Shown here: piece by piece, positions 1 through 11,826 of the stretch | Layout: every line of letters begins with the position of its first letter | How positions within the stretch are numbered: the stretch's first letter is position 1 | Origin: Raffaelea ambrosiae | Lineage: Eukaryota > Ascomycota > Sordariomycetes > Ophiostomatales > Ophiostomataceae | Assembly: GCA_002778195.1 (NCBI GenBank) | Contig: PCDI01000018.1 | Span: 259,283 to 323,282, forward strand | Direction: 5' to 3' | DNA: 64,000 bases | Translations under genes and position numbers: made by a program | Notes under the pieces: generated by a model | Databases searched by the model: none | The model's input: only the letters and a program-made list of their open reading frames with translations | Told to the model about the DNA's origin: nothing

Positions 1-149
1 TACAGTTTCGACTGTTCTCCACTGAACAGCTTTGGCTTACCGTGGCCCCTTTCTTGATTCCTTTATCTGTTTCTCATCTTGCTTCCCGTTTCAGCCCATT
101 TCCCCAGCCTTCACAACATCACAAGACACCTCGATACACACCGAGCACC

Positions 150-2652
150 ATGGCACAGAACGGCACCTCTCGTACGGGGGGTGGTGCCGTCACGGACGGG
201 TTGTCCGCGTCCGCCACTCAACAGCACAACGCTCTTCGGGACGCCTTGCGCGCGGCGGCAGAGGCTCGCGGTGCTGCTGCCGGGGGCTCGGATGCTTCAG
301 TGACTGCGTCAGAGAGTCCCAGTGAGGAAGACTACGATGACCTGGCTGCGCCGCCGGCTGAGGCCATGGTCCTGCGCCAGCGGCGTCCACATACACACCT
401 GCGAAATGAGCTGCAGCCCGACGAGCACATCCCGGATCTAAACGGCCAAGACAAGAATGGCCGGCAGCGGCAGAGCAATGGCGGCAATGCAGCAGGCGGT
501 AAAGCGCGTCCGTCAGCGATAGGTCTGTCCTCACCCCGCAGGCCAGGATACGAGCGCAAGCTGTCGGCCACCATTATCTTCGAGGAGAAGAATGCGTCAA
601 GCGTCTCGCTGGTATCGTCCGTTTCGACCGGCAGTTCCGTAGGACCCGACAGCGAGTCCGTCAGCGGGATCCGGTACCCCACTGAGACCAAGGGCAAGCG
701 CAGCTTTGTGGTGTCGATTGACGACCCGAAGCTAGCTGAAATCCTGCGCAACGATCTGCAGGCTATGCGCGAGGAGCTGGAAGACCGGCGAGCGGCCCTG
801 GAAGCTGTGCCAGAAGAGAGTGAAAAGGATGCCGGCAAGAACGGCAGTGCTGACAAGGCACTGGTGGCCACCGGAGTTGAGACAAAAGCTCCATCAACTG
901 CCACAAACGGCACTGTTGTAAAAAAGGCGCCGCGCCGCAGACGGCGGCGCGGCCAGTTCCGCGACTTGGTCTTCACGCGCAAGTTCTCGACGTTTGACCG
1001 CCAGAACGAGGATGCCGCCAACAGTCCCTTCCACGGGTTCTTTACGCTCTTCTGGCTAGCCATGTTCTTGGGTATTGTCAAAATCGCCGCCGACAACTGG
1101 CGCGAGACCGGCAGCCCGCTCGGCACCAACGCCATTATGAAAATCATGTTCCATCACGACGTTGTCATGCTGCTGCTGTCTGACGGCATCATGTGCGCCC
1201 TGACGGGCGTGGGCTGGCTGCTCCAGCTTGTCATTTTCGCGGGATACATCGACTGGGACGGCGCCGGCTGGGTCATCCAGAACCTGTGGCAGATGCTGTT
1301 TGTAGCCCTCTTCATTAGCTGGCCACACCTGCGGGACTGGCCCTGGTCCCACACGGTGTTCTTTACACTTCACGGACTTGTCATGCTCATGAAGCAGCAC
1401 TCGTACGCATTTTACAATGGCTACCTGTCGACGCTCTACAAGCGGCGGGCCGTGCTGAATGCCCGCCTGGAGCAGCTCGAGGCCATCGCACCCGTGGAGA
1501 CGCCGTCGGCCACTGAGCCGTCCGCCGAGGATGCCTTTGGCGAGCTGGTGGCCGGAGGCGGGACCACAAACGGCGCGCCTTTGAAAAAGACCATGTCCCA
1601 CGCCACGTCGACGGCCATGGCCAACCCGGATATCCTGGACAAGGTGGTGGCCGCGCTCGAGTCGGGCCAGCCACTGGACCATGACCAAGTGCGCGTTTTT
1701 GCCCGCATTCTGCGCTGGGAGGTTGACGGCATCAACGAGGACCTCCGCGGCAAAGCCACCGCACCCGACCGGGCGTACCCCAACAACCTGACCTTCGCCA
1801 ACCAGTACGAGTACGTTGTGCTGCCGACGCTCGTGTACGAGCTCGAGTACCCGCGCTCCGAGTCGATCAACTGGCGCTATGCGGCCGAGAAGCTGGTGGC
1901 GTGCTTCGGCATCATTTTCGTCATGATTATGATTTCACAGACGTTTATCTATCCAGTCGTGATGCGCACGGTAGCGATGAAGGAGGCGGGTATCCCGCTC
2001 AGGGAGCGGTTCATGGAGTTTCCGTGGATGCTGAGCGACCTCATCTTCCCATTCATGATTGAATATTTAGTAAGTCCACGTCGTACTCCTTTATCTGTGT
2101 CCCTTCTATTCTCGTTGTTTGTTTGGCTTGTCTAACACACGGAGATGTCCTGGTACCTCATCTGGGAAACTATCCTCAACTTCCTCGCAGAGATCACCTA
2201 CTTTGCCGACCGCAGCTTCTACGCCGCCTGGTGGAACTCGGTCACCTGGGACGAGTTTGCCCGCGACTGGAACCGGCCCGTCCATCTATTCCTGCTCCGG
2301 CACGTCTATCACAGCTCCATCTCTGCTCTCAAGGTCAACAAACACACGGCCACGCTCATCACCTTTTTCCTGTCGGCTTGTGTTCACGAGCTGGTCATGT
2401 GGTGTATTTTCAAGAAGCTCCGTGGCTACCTTTTGTTCCTACAAATGTGCCAGCTTCCGGTAAGCAATCAGATATCGGTTCTTGCTTTATTATTTGCGAT
2501 ATGTTTGGTTCCCCATTTTCTGACATTCCCAGCTTGTCGCTTTGAGCCGCACAAGATGGCTGCGCAACCGCCAGACACTCGGCAACATTATGTTCTGGTT
2601 TGGCATTTTCCTAGGACCAAGCATTCTTTGCAGCCTGTATCTCATCTTGTAG
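150..2652 (+). CDS. ARE2: Sterol O-acyltransferase (ACAT/ARE type, MBOAT family)
   Basis: Three exons (150-2069, 2145-2459, 2533-2652) join in frame to a 784-residue protein. The start at 150 sits in a good context (ACCATGG). MBOAT acyltransferases of this type esterify sterols with acyl-CoA in the ER membrane for storage in lipid droplets. The first ~270 residues are low-complexity and charged, probably cytosolic; a basic RRRRRR-rich stretch precedes the first membrane segments. The family signature FYAAWWN (FYxDWWN in relatives) lies in exon 2, followed by the catalytic histidine in the hydrophobic segment containing SACVHELVMW. Introns are 75 and 73 nt with CTAAC and CTGAC branch sites. 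Which of the yeast paralogues ARE1/ARE2 it matches best cannot be told here; a diacylglycerol specificity is also possible. Confidence 0.9.
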
Positions 2653-3374
2653 TTAGCCTGTATATTTCCTAAAGATTGTAGTTATATCGTCTCCATCCGT
2701 CGATGGATTGGCTTAGATTGTATATTAGTGGGAAGGATTGGTTTGGGATCTCGTAGTCGGTTATTATAGATTTTGTACGATGTGCCGGGCGCACATGGCG
2801 TTCTTGTGACAAAGACCGGAGTCATGAATTCAAACGCTTTTTCAATTTTCATTAACGCCAGTTTTTGATCTTCTGCCTTGACTCTGGTTACCCCTTCCCG
2901 CGAGAGCTGCTTCTGGAGCTGTAGGAGCCGTACCTCGGTATACATCACGTGATCTACATCTTGTTGCATCCCAACGCTAGTCTATTTCGGGAATGCCGTA
3001 GAACTCGACCGATGCTCAGACCTGTTCTCATCTCTTTTTTTTTCGTCGCCGTTCCGAATAGAAAGAATCTTCATCAACCACTGCCATCTACCCTTCATCG
3101 TCACATTCCCCTGCCACGTAGCACCTGTAGCTGCGCTGATTGGCATACTTGGTCTATCCGCGTCTCTCCAGCACGGGGCTTCTCTTTCACGTTTCATCTT
3201 GCTTTTACCCGCTGCCCTTTTTTTGATACTCAAAAAGTTTCTCCCCCATCCTTTTTTTTTTCTGTCTGTCTCTCCCGCCTTCTATCTGCCTCTGAGCTTC
3301 CCCATCATCTTGTCTCTCTGTCTGCCCCCTATCTCTTCTGATCTTCTTCTTCTACTTCGTCCAGAATCGCAACA
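2653..3374. other. Intergenic: 3' end of the acyltransferase gene and CT-rich leader of the SR-protein gene
   Basis: No gene seen. From about 3000 the + strand becomes strongly pyrimidine-rich (runs of CTTTTT, TCTCTC), the usual look of a fungal core promoter and 5' leader, up to the ATG at 3375. Confidence 0.5.
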
Positions 3375-4988
3375 ATGTCTCGCGGCGGCACCACCCTCTA
3401 CGTGACCGGCTTCAGCCACGGCACGCGCGCCCGCGATCTTGCCTACGAGTTCGAACGGTACGTCTCATGAGAAACCAAAAACATCGCATATGGATTCCCG
3501 CAATCCCCCGGACGACGCCCTGTGTTTCCATCGATCGCCCAGTCCTCCTCATCTCCATCCTCCTTCTACCTACCCACCCAATATGCGCGAGCGGAACGAT
3601 GGCGCCCCCGAGCCCCCCCCACGTCGTCCTCATCTCTCTGATGATTCAATCATGCGCATCCCGCCCTTCGCCCTGCATCCATCCGTGTCCTCGTGCCGTG
3701 CATCGTGCCTCATGCCTCCTTCCGGTCTTCACCTTCGAGTCGATTCCGGTAGCTTTGCACCAGACCACCCGTACCTATTTTGCTGCTCCCCCCTCGAGAC
3801 CACCGCAAAAAAGAAATAAATAAAAACGTCATTTCGTCCCCTCTTCGTTCCTTGTCTGGCCGCGCACAAGCCGCACACAAGCCGCCCGCACGCCGCCCTC
3901 CCTCGTCCCATCGATCGAGCCGTCGTCGGGCACTGCTTCCATCGCGCGGTGCAGAGGATAATTTCCTGTCTTGATGTGAGGCAGGTTTTTCTTCCAACCT
4001 CCACCCTTTCCCCTTGATGGTATAACTCAAGAGGCATGCCCAGAGGGTGCTCGTCCTGCATACAGTCGCACGCACACATGGTGGGAACCGGGGCACAAGG
4101 CAGCTCAACGAATCTGCATATTCTTGGAAACCGAATAGGAAATGTGGAAAAAGACCATACTGACAGGACATTTTGCGCCACAGGTACGGCCGCCTTGTCC
4201 GGTGTGACATTCCGGCCCCCCGTTCAGCATCGAGCCGTCTGTAAGCAACGCCACCCAACGCAGCTCCCTAGCCTACCTGGAAATGACCCTAGCTCACCTG
4301 CCAGTTTTGCTTTCGTCGAGTACGAGGACCGCCGTGATGCCGACGATGCTTACCACGATATGCATAACAAGCGTATCGGACGCGACGACATCCTTAAGAT
4401 CGAGGTACGCATCTTTTTTACTGATGATTATGTATATGCATGGAATAGAATAGTAGCTGACGTGCCTTTATACTAGTGGGCGCGTACTCCGCCATCTGCT
4501 TCGTGGCGGTTCGATTCCGGTCGTGACCGCGACCGGCGCCGTTCTCCGCGCCGTGGTCGTTCGCCGTCTCCCCGCCGGCGGGATTACTCGCCACGCAAGG
4601 AGGATCGTCGCGACCGTGACCGTGACTACGACCGTGATTCGCGCCGCGATCGTGGCGACCGCTCTCGTAGCCCCGACCCTCGGTATGGCCGACGATCACC
4701 TGGATATTATTCGCAGTCCATTTTTAATGTATATGCTAACTCGAATGTTTTCTAGTGACCGCGATCGTGACCGGGACCGGGACCGGGACCTGAAGGATGA
4801 CCGTGATGACCGCGACCGCCGTGAGAACGGCACCAATGGCGATGAGCGTAAGCATGCCTAGATCTGTTTGGCCTCTTTCTCGAGGCGTGCTATTTATTGT
4901 TTACTAACACGTAGTCTGTGCGACAGCGCGCGATCGCAACGACAGTCCTCCGCCTCCGGCGCATGACGACCTGGATGTCGCGGAGTAG
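3375..4988 (+). CDS. SR-type splicing factor with one RRM (Srp1-like)
   Basis: Exons 3375-3457, 4184-4240, 4305-4404, 4477-4682, 4756-4847 and 4927-4988 give 199 residues. The RRM spans about residues 5-80, with RNP2 LYVTGF at 8-13 and RNP1 LFAFVEYED at 47-55; the linker YGRLVRCDIPAPR is typical of fungal SR proteins. The rest is rich in RS, RD and DR dipeptides and ends in PPPPAHDDLDVAE. Such proteins bind exonic enhancers and recruit the spliceosome in the nucleus. The first intron is very long for this genome (726 nt), and the last intron offers two in-frame acceptors (ending 4914 or 4926) that differ by four residues; I used the distal one because the branch CTAAC lies only a few bases before the proximal one. 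Confidence 0.85.
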
Positions 4989-7900
4989 TAATCCGGACAC
5001 AACAGGAAGCGAAGCGAGCACAGAACAGCGCCGTACCTCCTCCAACCTATATTTGCCGACATAGAAGCGGTACGATCCGTTACAGCTACGAAGCCTGTTG
5101 GCTATCAATCATACCAAAGGTTCTTGTTTCTGTCTCGCCTCCTTGTTTTCGTTTTTTTTTTTCCGTTCATTGAAAACATAAAAAAAAAAGCCAAATTTCA
5201 AAATTTCAAAATTCAATCAAAAGGACGGGTTTTTTGTGTATGGAAAAGGTGCTCGGTCCATTTGACATGGCTGAATCCCTCCCCTTCCTCTTCACTATTT
5301 GTGTTTTTTTTTTCTTGTTTTGTTCTTTAGTGATCGAATCGATCCGGCCGACATTGTGTCGCGATCTTGTCGCCCTCTACCCGTCCTGCGATTCTACCGT
5401 GTTGCCGTCCCTCCGATTCCCGGTTCATCCGACCCTCGACCTTTCGTTAGCCTGACGCCTCGCGGTCGACAGGGGTTTGCGGCGATGCTGTATGCGCAGC
5501 GAGTTTCACAAAACGGAGCGGCACGACGAACGACGGCGATGCCGCTGATCGGAATCGACCCCAAAAGTAATGTGTTCAATATGTTTCGTGCGTTTCTTTT
5601 ATTGTTACTGCGTCATCTTCACTTGCTTTTTTTTCTGGCAGAAGTGATCATGAGGATCTGTAGTGTCTATATATTCCAGATCAAAGATGCAATTGCACCT
5701 GCTAGCTGAAAGACTATAGTCAACTGTGTCTTGGTGTGTCTCGTGCATGGTGTGATTTCTTAGTGATGATGATGTGTGTGTGATATCTCTGCTACAAGCG
5801 GCTATGAGAAGAAACAGCCCTTGTAGAGCTATTGCATCCAGCCAATTACAGACTTCCTAGACCGACACCCAGCGAGGTTCCTTAGACCTGTGGATAACGG
5901 GCATCATGTATGCCGATCATTGGGTAGATTTTGGACATTCTGTATGTTGTAGTGGACAATCTAAGATACTGCTCGCATACGACGTCACTAGTTGGTTGAT
6001 TTGAGTACTTTCGCTGTCGGCCTCGATAAGATAGGGCGTTGACCCCGCTACAACACCCAAGAAAAAAGTCTCCAAACCGATAGGGAAATTGCTCCTGGTG
6101 CTGAGTTGTCTCTCCGCATTTTCAGGTCGGCCAACGGAGGAAGTCGGCGGCATTCGGCTACGGAAACTCGTTGGTACCATCCGAGACACAAAACACAACC
6201 GAACAAAAAAAAAAGGACAGGCAGATGTGCCGTGAAAAAGTGGCAGAACAAGATGCAGGAGTTAAACCAACAGGACTGCAACTATGCCCCAATGACACAC
6301 GTGACTACCTGTGACCAATTATTGACAATTAACCATGCAGAATTGCAGGCAGGACTCCAATCCCGGCCATATTGCGCATATTCCCATTTAGGACTGTCCT
6401 GCCGGGGGCCGAGTGGCCCAGAACGGAAAAACGCCATGCTGACACAGGTTTCATGCGCCTGGGCAACAGAGGGGGAAGAGAGTTGCGGTCAGTGACAGTG
6501 GGAGGTATATTCGGCAACATGCCGGGCATACTCTGACCTGTTCATTAGCGGCCCTGGCCCGGAGGGGCATAATGGCCTACTGGGTTACCCCAAGACCAGC
6601 TTGCACATGGCTGTTCTGTCTCCTGCTCTTTCGCCGGCGCATAGGGCCAGAACTGTGCGTTGTGAACGGGCTCGTCTAGTTGTCTTTGTCCTCGGACTGT
6701 TGAGCAAGTTGTACGCCTTCTGGTACGTCTTCCTCGAAGCAATACCAACCAATGGGTAGGACCAAGCCGCCTCGGTAAAGTGATCCGTATGACTTGGGAA
6801 TTGGGGTAACTAGTTATGTGTGGGCATTTCCCAGCAACTGCATCAGCCTCGCGAAACTGGGATCCACTTTTTGCAGACCTGGCCTACAGACCCAGGCCTG
6901 GCATCCCCGATCCCCTCACAAAGGCAAATGCGATTCTGCACCAAAACGACCGACTGTCCCGTATTTTGGCCGTGACCTCCAGCTGCGCTTCTTCATTGTC
7001 CCACTTGGCCGTGTTGTGGAGAAGAAGCCTCCTCTTCTTGGTTTGCATCGTCCTTCTTCCTTCCTTTTCCCCTTGTTCCTTCATGTTCTTCCTCTCCTCT
7101 CTTGGCCTGCTACTTGCGTCCCCTGTCGTGGATCTGTTTCTGTTTTCTATAGACAGGTGTGCTCTCTGGCTTGGGAGTCGAACCCTTTTATTTGCGCCCA
7201 GACAAAGGTGAGCACAGACAGGTCCAAGCCAAAAAAAGCGCACGGCACCTCAAAACGGCACCAAACAGAGGACACCCAGGAAAAAAGCAAAGAAAAATCC
7301 ACAAGCAATACGTCGACCTGTGCGGCTTCTCTCCGCTCGCCCATTGCCCCAACGCGAGTCTTTTCTTCCTTTTTGGGGGGGTTCAGTATCTTTGCGACTC
7401 CTACAATATCTTTTTTTTTTCTTTTTATAAAAAAAAACCCTCCCAAAAAAACCCAATCCCGGCGCAACTTCCCCTTGGCTGCCAGGAACGTGGCCGCTGC
7501 GGCGAATTTTCACGACAAAGAAAAGCGTACCTTGCCAACAGGGCCAGCCGGAAGGAAGTGGCCACTGCGGTACCCACTTCCCAGCGCTTCGGGAGCAGCC
7601 CCCAGCTTGGCCTGGCCGCCGTCCCGCTTTCGCATTTTGCTTTGCGTGTCGTCAGTCCTTTCTTCCTCTACAACAACCCCTCGACCAGCTGTGATGCGTG
7701 TGCCGTGCCGCCAACTTCAAGCCTGAGCAAGTTCGATTCCTCGCCTCTTTCCCGTTCGCTACTGCGACCTGCCACATACGCCCGAACGCATACAGGTGTG
7801 AACAGGCGCGGTTCCAGCTTGTATTGCGGCCTCCCATGCTCTTTGGAAGAAAAATAAGCGGAATCCACCCTTCATTCGGCCGCGATTCATCGAGGCTCTA

Positions 7901-8624
7901 CCTCGGAACAACAAAGAGGCGCACGTAGTCTTCTTGTTGCCGGATCTCCATCTCTCCAGCTCTGCAATTCTGCAACGCGTCTCTCTTCCGGCAAAGGACG
8001 TACGCAAACGACGCCGACGATCCCACACACGGACGCACGCGACTGGTCACACATCTTTTGCCTTTCTATACTCGAATGCCACCGTCTGCGCCAAGCCTGC
8101 CTTTCTGCCGCCGCGTACTTGTATACCCTCGCGTCTCGGCAGTATTCTGGACAGCATCTGCCCCCGTTTCTGCGCTTGCTCTCTGAAGAACAAAACGCGA
8201 GTCAAAGACGCGCCGCTCCCCGGCTCTCCGACTTTCTCTCTTTCTCGTGACGTCGCTATTTTCCAGTTTCCACGACTTTCCCACCCCTTAACTGACCGCG
8301 AAGTTGGCCATTTCGGGTTAAGCTTTGCCATTGGCCGGCGACAACTCCCTCTTTTCTTCTTGGTCCTGCTGCGACACAACAACTTGCGACTGTGGCCACC
8401 AGCGACACATACAAATCCCAGCAGGCCGAACAAGCAAGAGAACCGCTCTCCGTCCTCCATTGCGTGTAGTGTCCTGTTGAGTGAGAGCGCGGTTGCGGGC
8501 TGTGACCAAATCCCGGGGGCTCCTTTGGTTTCAGTTCCTTTTTGGGGGCTACCTTTTGAAGGTCTCTCTATTTTTCTTCTTCTTTTGAAATTTGGGCTTG
8601 TGGCCCAAAGCAACCTCTCTCGCA
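4989..8624. other. Long region without a recognisable gene; includes the leader of the carrier gene
   Basis: None of the reading frames over these 3.6 kb looks like a known protein or keeps fungal coding character. The first part (5000-5700) has T-rich runs consistent with the 3' end of the SR gene. From about 7000 onward the + strand is rich in CT tracts, matching a long 5' leader or promoter of the carrier gene starting at 8625. An unannotated non-coding transcript cannot be excluded. Confidence 0.5.
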
Positions 8625-9936
8625 ATGTCGGCTGTATGTGCACTCTGTTTCTCTTGCCCCCCCTCCCCTTTCCACTTCCCATTGCGCATCCATGCTGACA
8701 GGTCCGTTCACAGGAAGACGTTTTAAAACCCCGGTCCTTCGCAACCGGCGCTGCAGTCCAATGCCGGTACTTCTTCTCCGACCCCGTAGTCGCGTCCTTT
8801 TGCGGCGGCGGTGTAGCCGGTGCCGTGTCGCGAACTGTTGTCTCCCCACTTGAGCGTCTCAAGATCCTGTTCCAGGTCCAGAGCGCTGGCCGCACCGAAT
8901 ACAAGCTGTCTGTGGGCAAGGCGCTCAAGAAGATGTGGGTGGAGGAAGGCTGGCGTGGTTTCATGCGTGGCAATGGCACCAACTGCATCCGAATTGTGCC
9001 CTACTCGGCCGTGCAGTTTGGAAGCTACAACATTTATAAGAAGGTGCGAGGTCCCGTTACACATATCACCATAAGACTCTCTCCCCCCCTGCCTCTCTCT
9101 CGCATGCCAAGGGACAAAGCTGACTCTCCTCCTCCAGTACTTTTTCGAACCGACCGACGGCACTGATATGTCGTCCTTTAGACGTTTAATATGTGGTGGC
9201 TTCGCCGGTGTCACTTCGGTCGTATTCACATATCCCCTCGACATTGTACGGACGCGGCTATCCATCCAAACGGCATCCTTTGCGGACCTGGGCAACAAGC
9301 CGGAACAGCTGCCCGGCATGTGGAAGACCCTGATCTTGATGTACAAGAACGAGGGAGGCTTCTTGGCTCTATATCGGGGCATCATTCCCACCGTGGCCGG
9401 TGTGGCACCATACGTACGATTCGACTCCGCCCCAATTTTGATACAAATGTTCTGTCTACAACGAAGAGAACAATAGCTAACCTTCTCGATAGGTCGGCCT
9501 CAACTTCATGGTCTACGAGCAATTCCGACAATACTTCACCAAAGAGGGCGAGAAGAACCCCTCCGCCGTGCGCAAACTGCTTGCCGGTGCCATCTCTGGA
9601 GCAGTGGCCCAGACATGCACCTACCCATTGTGCGTATATCTTCCTCCCTAACCCGCCCGCGGCTGTCGAACAACCTGCTGACAACAGAACAGCGATGTGC
9701 TCCGTCGACGGTTCCAGATCAACACCATGTCCGGCATGGGTTACCAGTACAAATCCATCACTGATGCCGTGCGCGTTATCATAATGCAAGAGGGCATCAA
9801 GGGCCTCTACAAGGGCGTTGTGCCCAACCTCCTCAAGGTTGCACCCAGTATGGCGGCTAACTGGTTGAGCTTCGAAATGTCGCGAGACTTCCTCCTTGAC
9901 TTGCGACCCGATCCCGAGGATGAAGCCGACTTATAG
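8625..9936 (+). CDS. Mitochondrial carrier family protein (YPR011C-like, APS/PAPS carrier type)
   Basis: Exons 8625-8633, 8714-9043, 9138-9413, 9493-9629 and 9693-9936 encode 331 residues. Three tandem carrier repeats are visible, each with the PxD/ExxK/R signature (SPLERLK, YPLDIVRTR, YPFDVLRRR). Wording such as GGVAGAVSRTVVSPLER and NCIRIVPYSAVQF closely follows yeast YPR011C, reported to carry adenosine 5'-phosphosulfate across the inner mitochondrial membrane; a CoA or nucleotide substrate is the alternative. The first exon codes only for MSA. Its intron has two in-frame acceptors (exon from 8702 or 8714); the second fits the branch CTGAC better. The short acidic C-terminus (DPEDEADL) follows the last helix. 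Confidence 0.85.
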
Positions 9937-10656
9937 CAACTGGAGAAGAAGTCAACGAAATAAACAAGGGTTTACTTTTATGTTTTTTTATCTATATTCA
10001 GAGGAAACAACCAACTTCCTTGCACGCGAGCGAACTTTATCGACTACGACCAGAGCGCGTGAGAATCTTTTCGGCGGGGCGGAACATCTTTAAGATACAA
10101 TCGGCATTTAGAGGTTAGATCCGTTGCGGAATTGGATATAAAGAAAAATCAAACAGGAGAAAACACATGAAGAACGGAGGGGAAGCAGAGCATTCAATTG
10201 CTCGTCTGGATGAGAGAAGGGGGGTATTGGCTCAAGGATTGGCGCAAATGACGGGACCAACATACCCAGCGTGCCAGAGAGACGAGAAAGCGATCACGAG
10301 CCAGTTGAGGAAAATGCGCGCAGCCCGTCTGGCATGAGAGACGAAGAGGGGTTATTTGTCGTTTTATTTGTTATTTGCATCATTGGTCAGCCGGTGAAGG
10401 CGCCTCTTGGATAGATGGGAGGCACCCGGGCATCATTGTTTTGGAGCGTTATCTATTGAGTATTGCATTTTTTTATATATTTTCTTTTGAACGCCGGCAC
10501 CGGAAACGAGACATTTCGAGGCTGAAATCGCAGTGCATTACAGGAACTCCAAACAAAGCGAAGAACCCGAAACCGAGAAGGCGACCCTTCTGTGGTATCG
10601 ATCGCTCTACATGTAGGGCGTTCTTGTTACATAGCATTCTTAGTTGCAGGCAAAGG

Positions 10657-10673
10657 TTTTTTTTTTTTTTTTT
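10657..10673 (+). repeat. Poly-T run of 17 bases
   Basis: Uninterrupted homopolymer between two genes; probably a nucleosome-disfavouring promoter element or simple slippage repeat. Confidence 0.8.
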
Positions 10674-10787
10674 GAGCTCTAGACAGGTTACAGCCCACAG
10701 TTATGTCATCCCGCACCGTGTGGGGAGTGCAAGCCGATTCCGCATGCGAAATATTAGCATTTGACACCGTTTTCCCACCCCTGCTGG

Positions 10788-10793
10788 CCGAGG
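10788..10793 (+). promoter_or_regulatory. CCGAGG hexamer, possible fatty-acid response (FarA/FarB) site
   Basis: CCGAGG is the complement of CCTCGG, the core bound by the fatty-acid-responsive regulators FarA/FarB in Aspergillus. It lies about 475 bases before the POX18-like start, and a second copy follows at 10953. The role is inferred from motif and gene function only. Confidence 0.35.
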
Positions 10794-10952
10794 GTCGACC
10801 ACAAATGAGGAGCTATGGCACATGATGAAGATATGAAAGTGTGGGGGAAGCTCTGTCTCCAACGCACGTGACATGCCGCTACGGTGTACTGTTCCCACCC
10901 CCTTTAGCAACCAGCTCGCCGCCCTTTGCCGTTCGCAGGCAGTTGCCATACG

Positions 10953-10958
10953 CCGAGG
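10953..10958 (+). promoter_or_regulatory. Second CCGAGG hexamer upstream of the POX18-like gene
   Basis: Same orientation as the copy at 10788 and about 310 bases before the ATG at 11267. Two copies in a peroxisomal lipid gene promoter make a fatty-acid response plausible, but hexamers recur by chance. Confidence 0.35.
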
Positions 10959-11266
10959 TTCACATGTTTTCGCCAAACGAAACACAAACCGTCATCGCAA
11001 GCTAAAAGAGAAAGATCGACCGAACGCAGCTTCCCCCACTCTCTACAAATCCAGGCCGTTTTCTACCCTCGCTCTGCCCACCCTTCCCCTTTCTCTTTCT
11101 CTTTTTCTTATTTCTTGCATCTTCATCCCTCATCTCTTTCAGTCATTTTACCAATTTCCGTTTCCACGCCTGTTCATTTCCATCTCGCCATTCATTCGCC
11201 CCTGAAATCCTCCCTAAGCCGCTCACTTCGCAAACCATCTCCATCCAACCAACCACATCGCCCACC

Positions 11267-11826
11267 ATGTCTCTCGCAAAGGGTTTGTGCACCTCCTGTC
11301 ACACTTTGGACGTGAAAACCAGCGTTGCAAACTTCCAGTTTCGCTAACAACGTTCTTTTTCTTTCTCGGCATACAGACAGCTTCCCCGCCTCCGTCACTT
11401 TCGACGCCATCAACGATGCTCTCTCCGCCAACGAGAGCTACAAGGCCGACGCCTTGAAGCAGGGCAAGGCTGTCTTCGCCATAACGCTGAAGAACGCCGC
11501 CGGCGAGACCGACACCTGGTATATCGATCTGGCCAAGGAGGGCAAGGTTTCCAAGGAGCTGGGCAAGTCTGATGGTATGTGCTCCCCCGATATCGCTGCA
11601 AAGAGCCAGCGGCATGCTTTCCATGATATGATGTGTCCACTAACCACCCCTACTAGTCGAGCTGAGACTCTCCGACGAGGACTTCACCAAGCTCGTCTTG
11701 GGTAAGGCCAAGGCGCAATCTCTCTTCATGACCGGCAAGCTCAAGATCAAGGGTAACGTCATGAAGGCCGCCAAGCTCGAGCCCATCCTGAACAAGGCCC
11801 AGGGCATCCTTAACGCCAAGCTCTAA
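11267..11826 (+). CDS. POX18: SCP2-domain sterol/lipid-binding peroxisomal protein (POX18-like)
   Basis: Exons 11267-11282, 11377-11574 and 11657-11826 give 127 residues, nearly all one SCP2 sterol-transfer domain (ITLKNAAGETDTWYIDL through LFMTGKLKIKGNVMKAAKL). It ends in NAKL: the terminal AKL is a type 1 peroxisomal targeting signal, as in the oleate-induced POX18 of Candida. Members bind acyl-CoA, fatty acids or sterols in the peroxisome matrix and support beta-oxidation. Length matches the family. The first exon covers only five codons and a base, with a GTTTGT donor. Two CCGAGG motifs upstream hint at fatty-acid induction. Confidence 0.9.

Larger units (their letters stand above)
9937..11266. 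other. Intergenic: carrier 3' end and POX18-like promoter
   Basis: No gene seen in 1.3 kb. It holds a 17-base T run (10657-10673), two CCGAGG hexamers described separately, and a CT-rich leader (11030-11260) before the ATG at 11267. Confidence 0.5.

Noticed and set aside
4756..4810. Minisatellite of GACCGG units
   Set aside because: It is the coding sequence for the RD-dipeptide tail of the SR protein, in frame, so not an independent repeat element.
7160..7195. tRNA-like B box (GGTTCGACTCCC) on the minus strand
   Set aside because: The T stem pairs over only three bases and no D arm, anticodon arm or acceptor stem can be drawn.
8047..8988. Open frame of 313 codons on the minus strand over the carrier leader
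   Set aside because: Overlaps the first carrier exons in antisense and resembles no protein; composition shadow.
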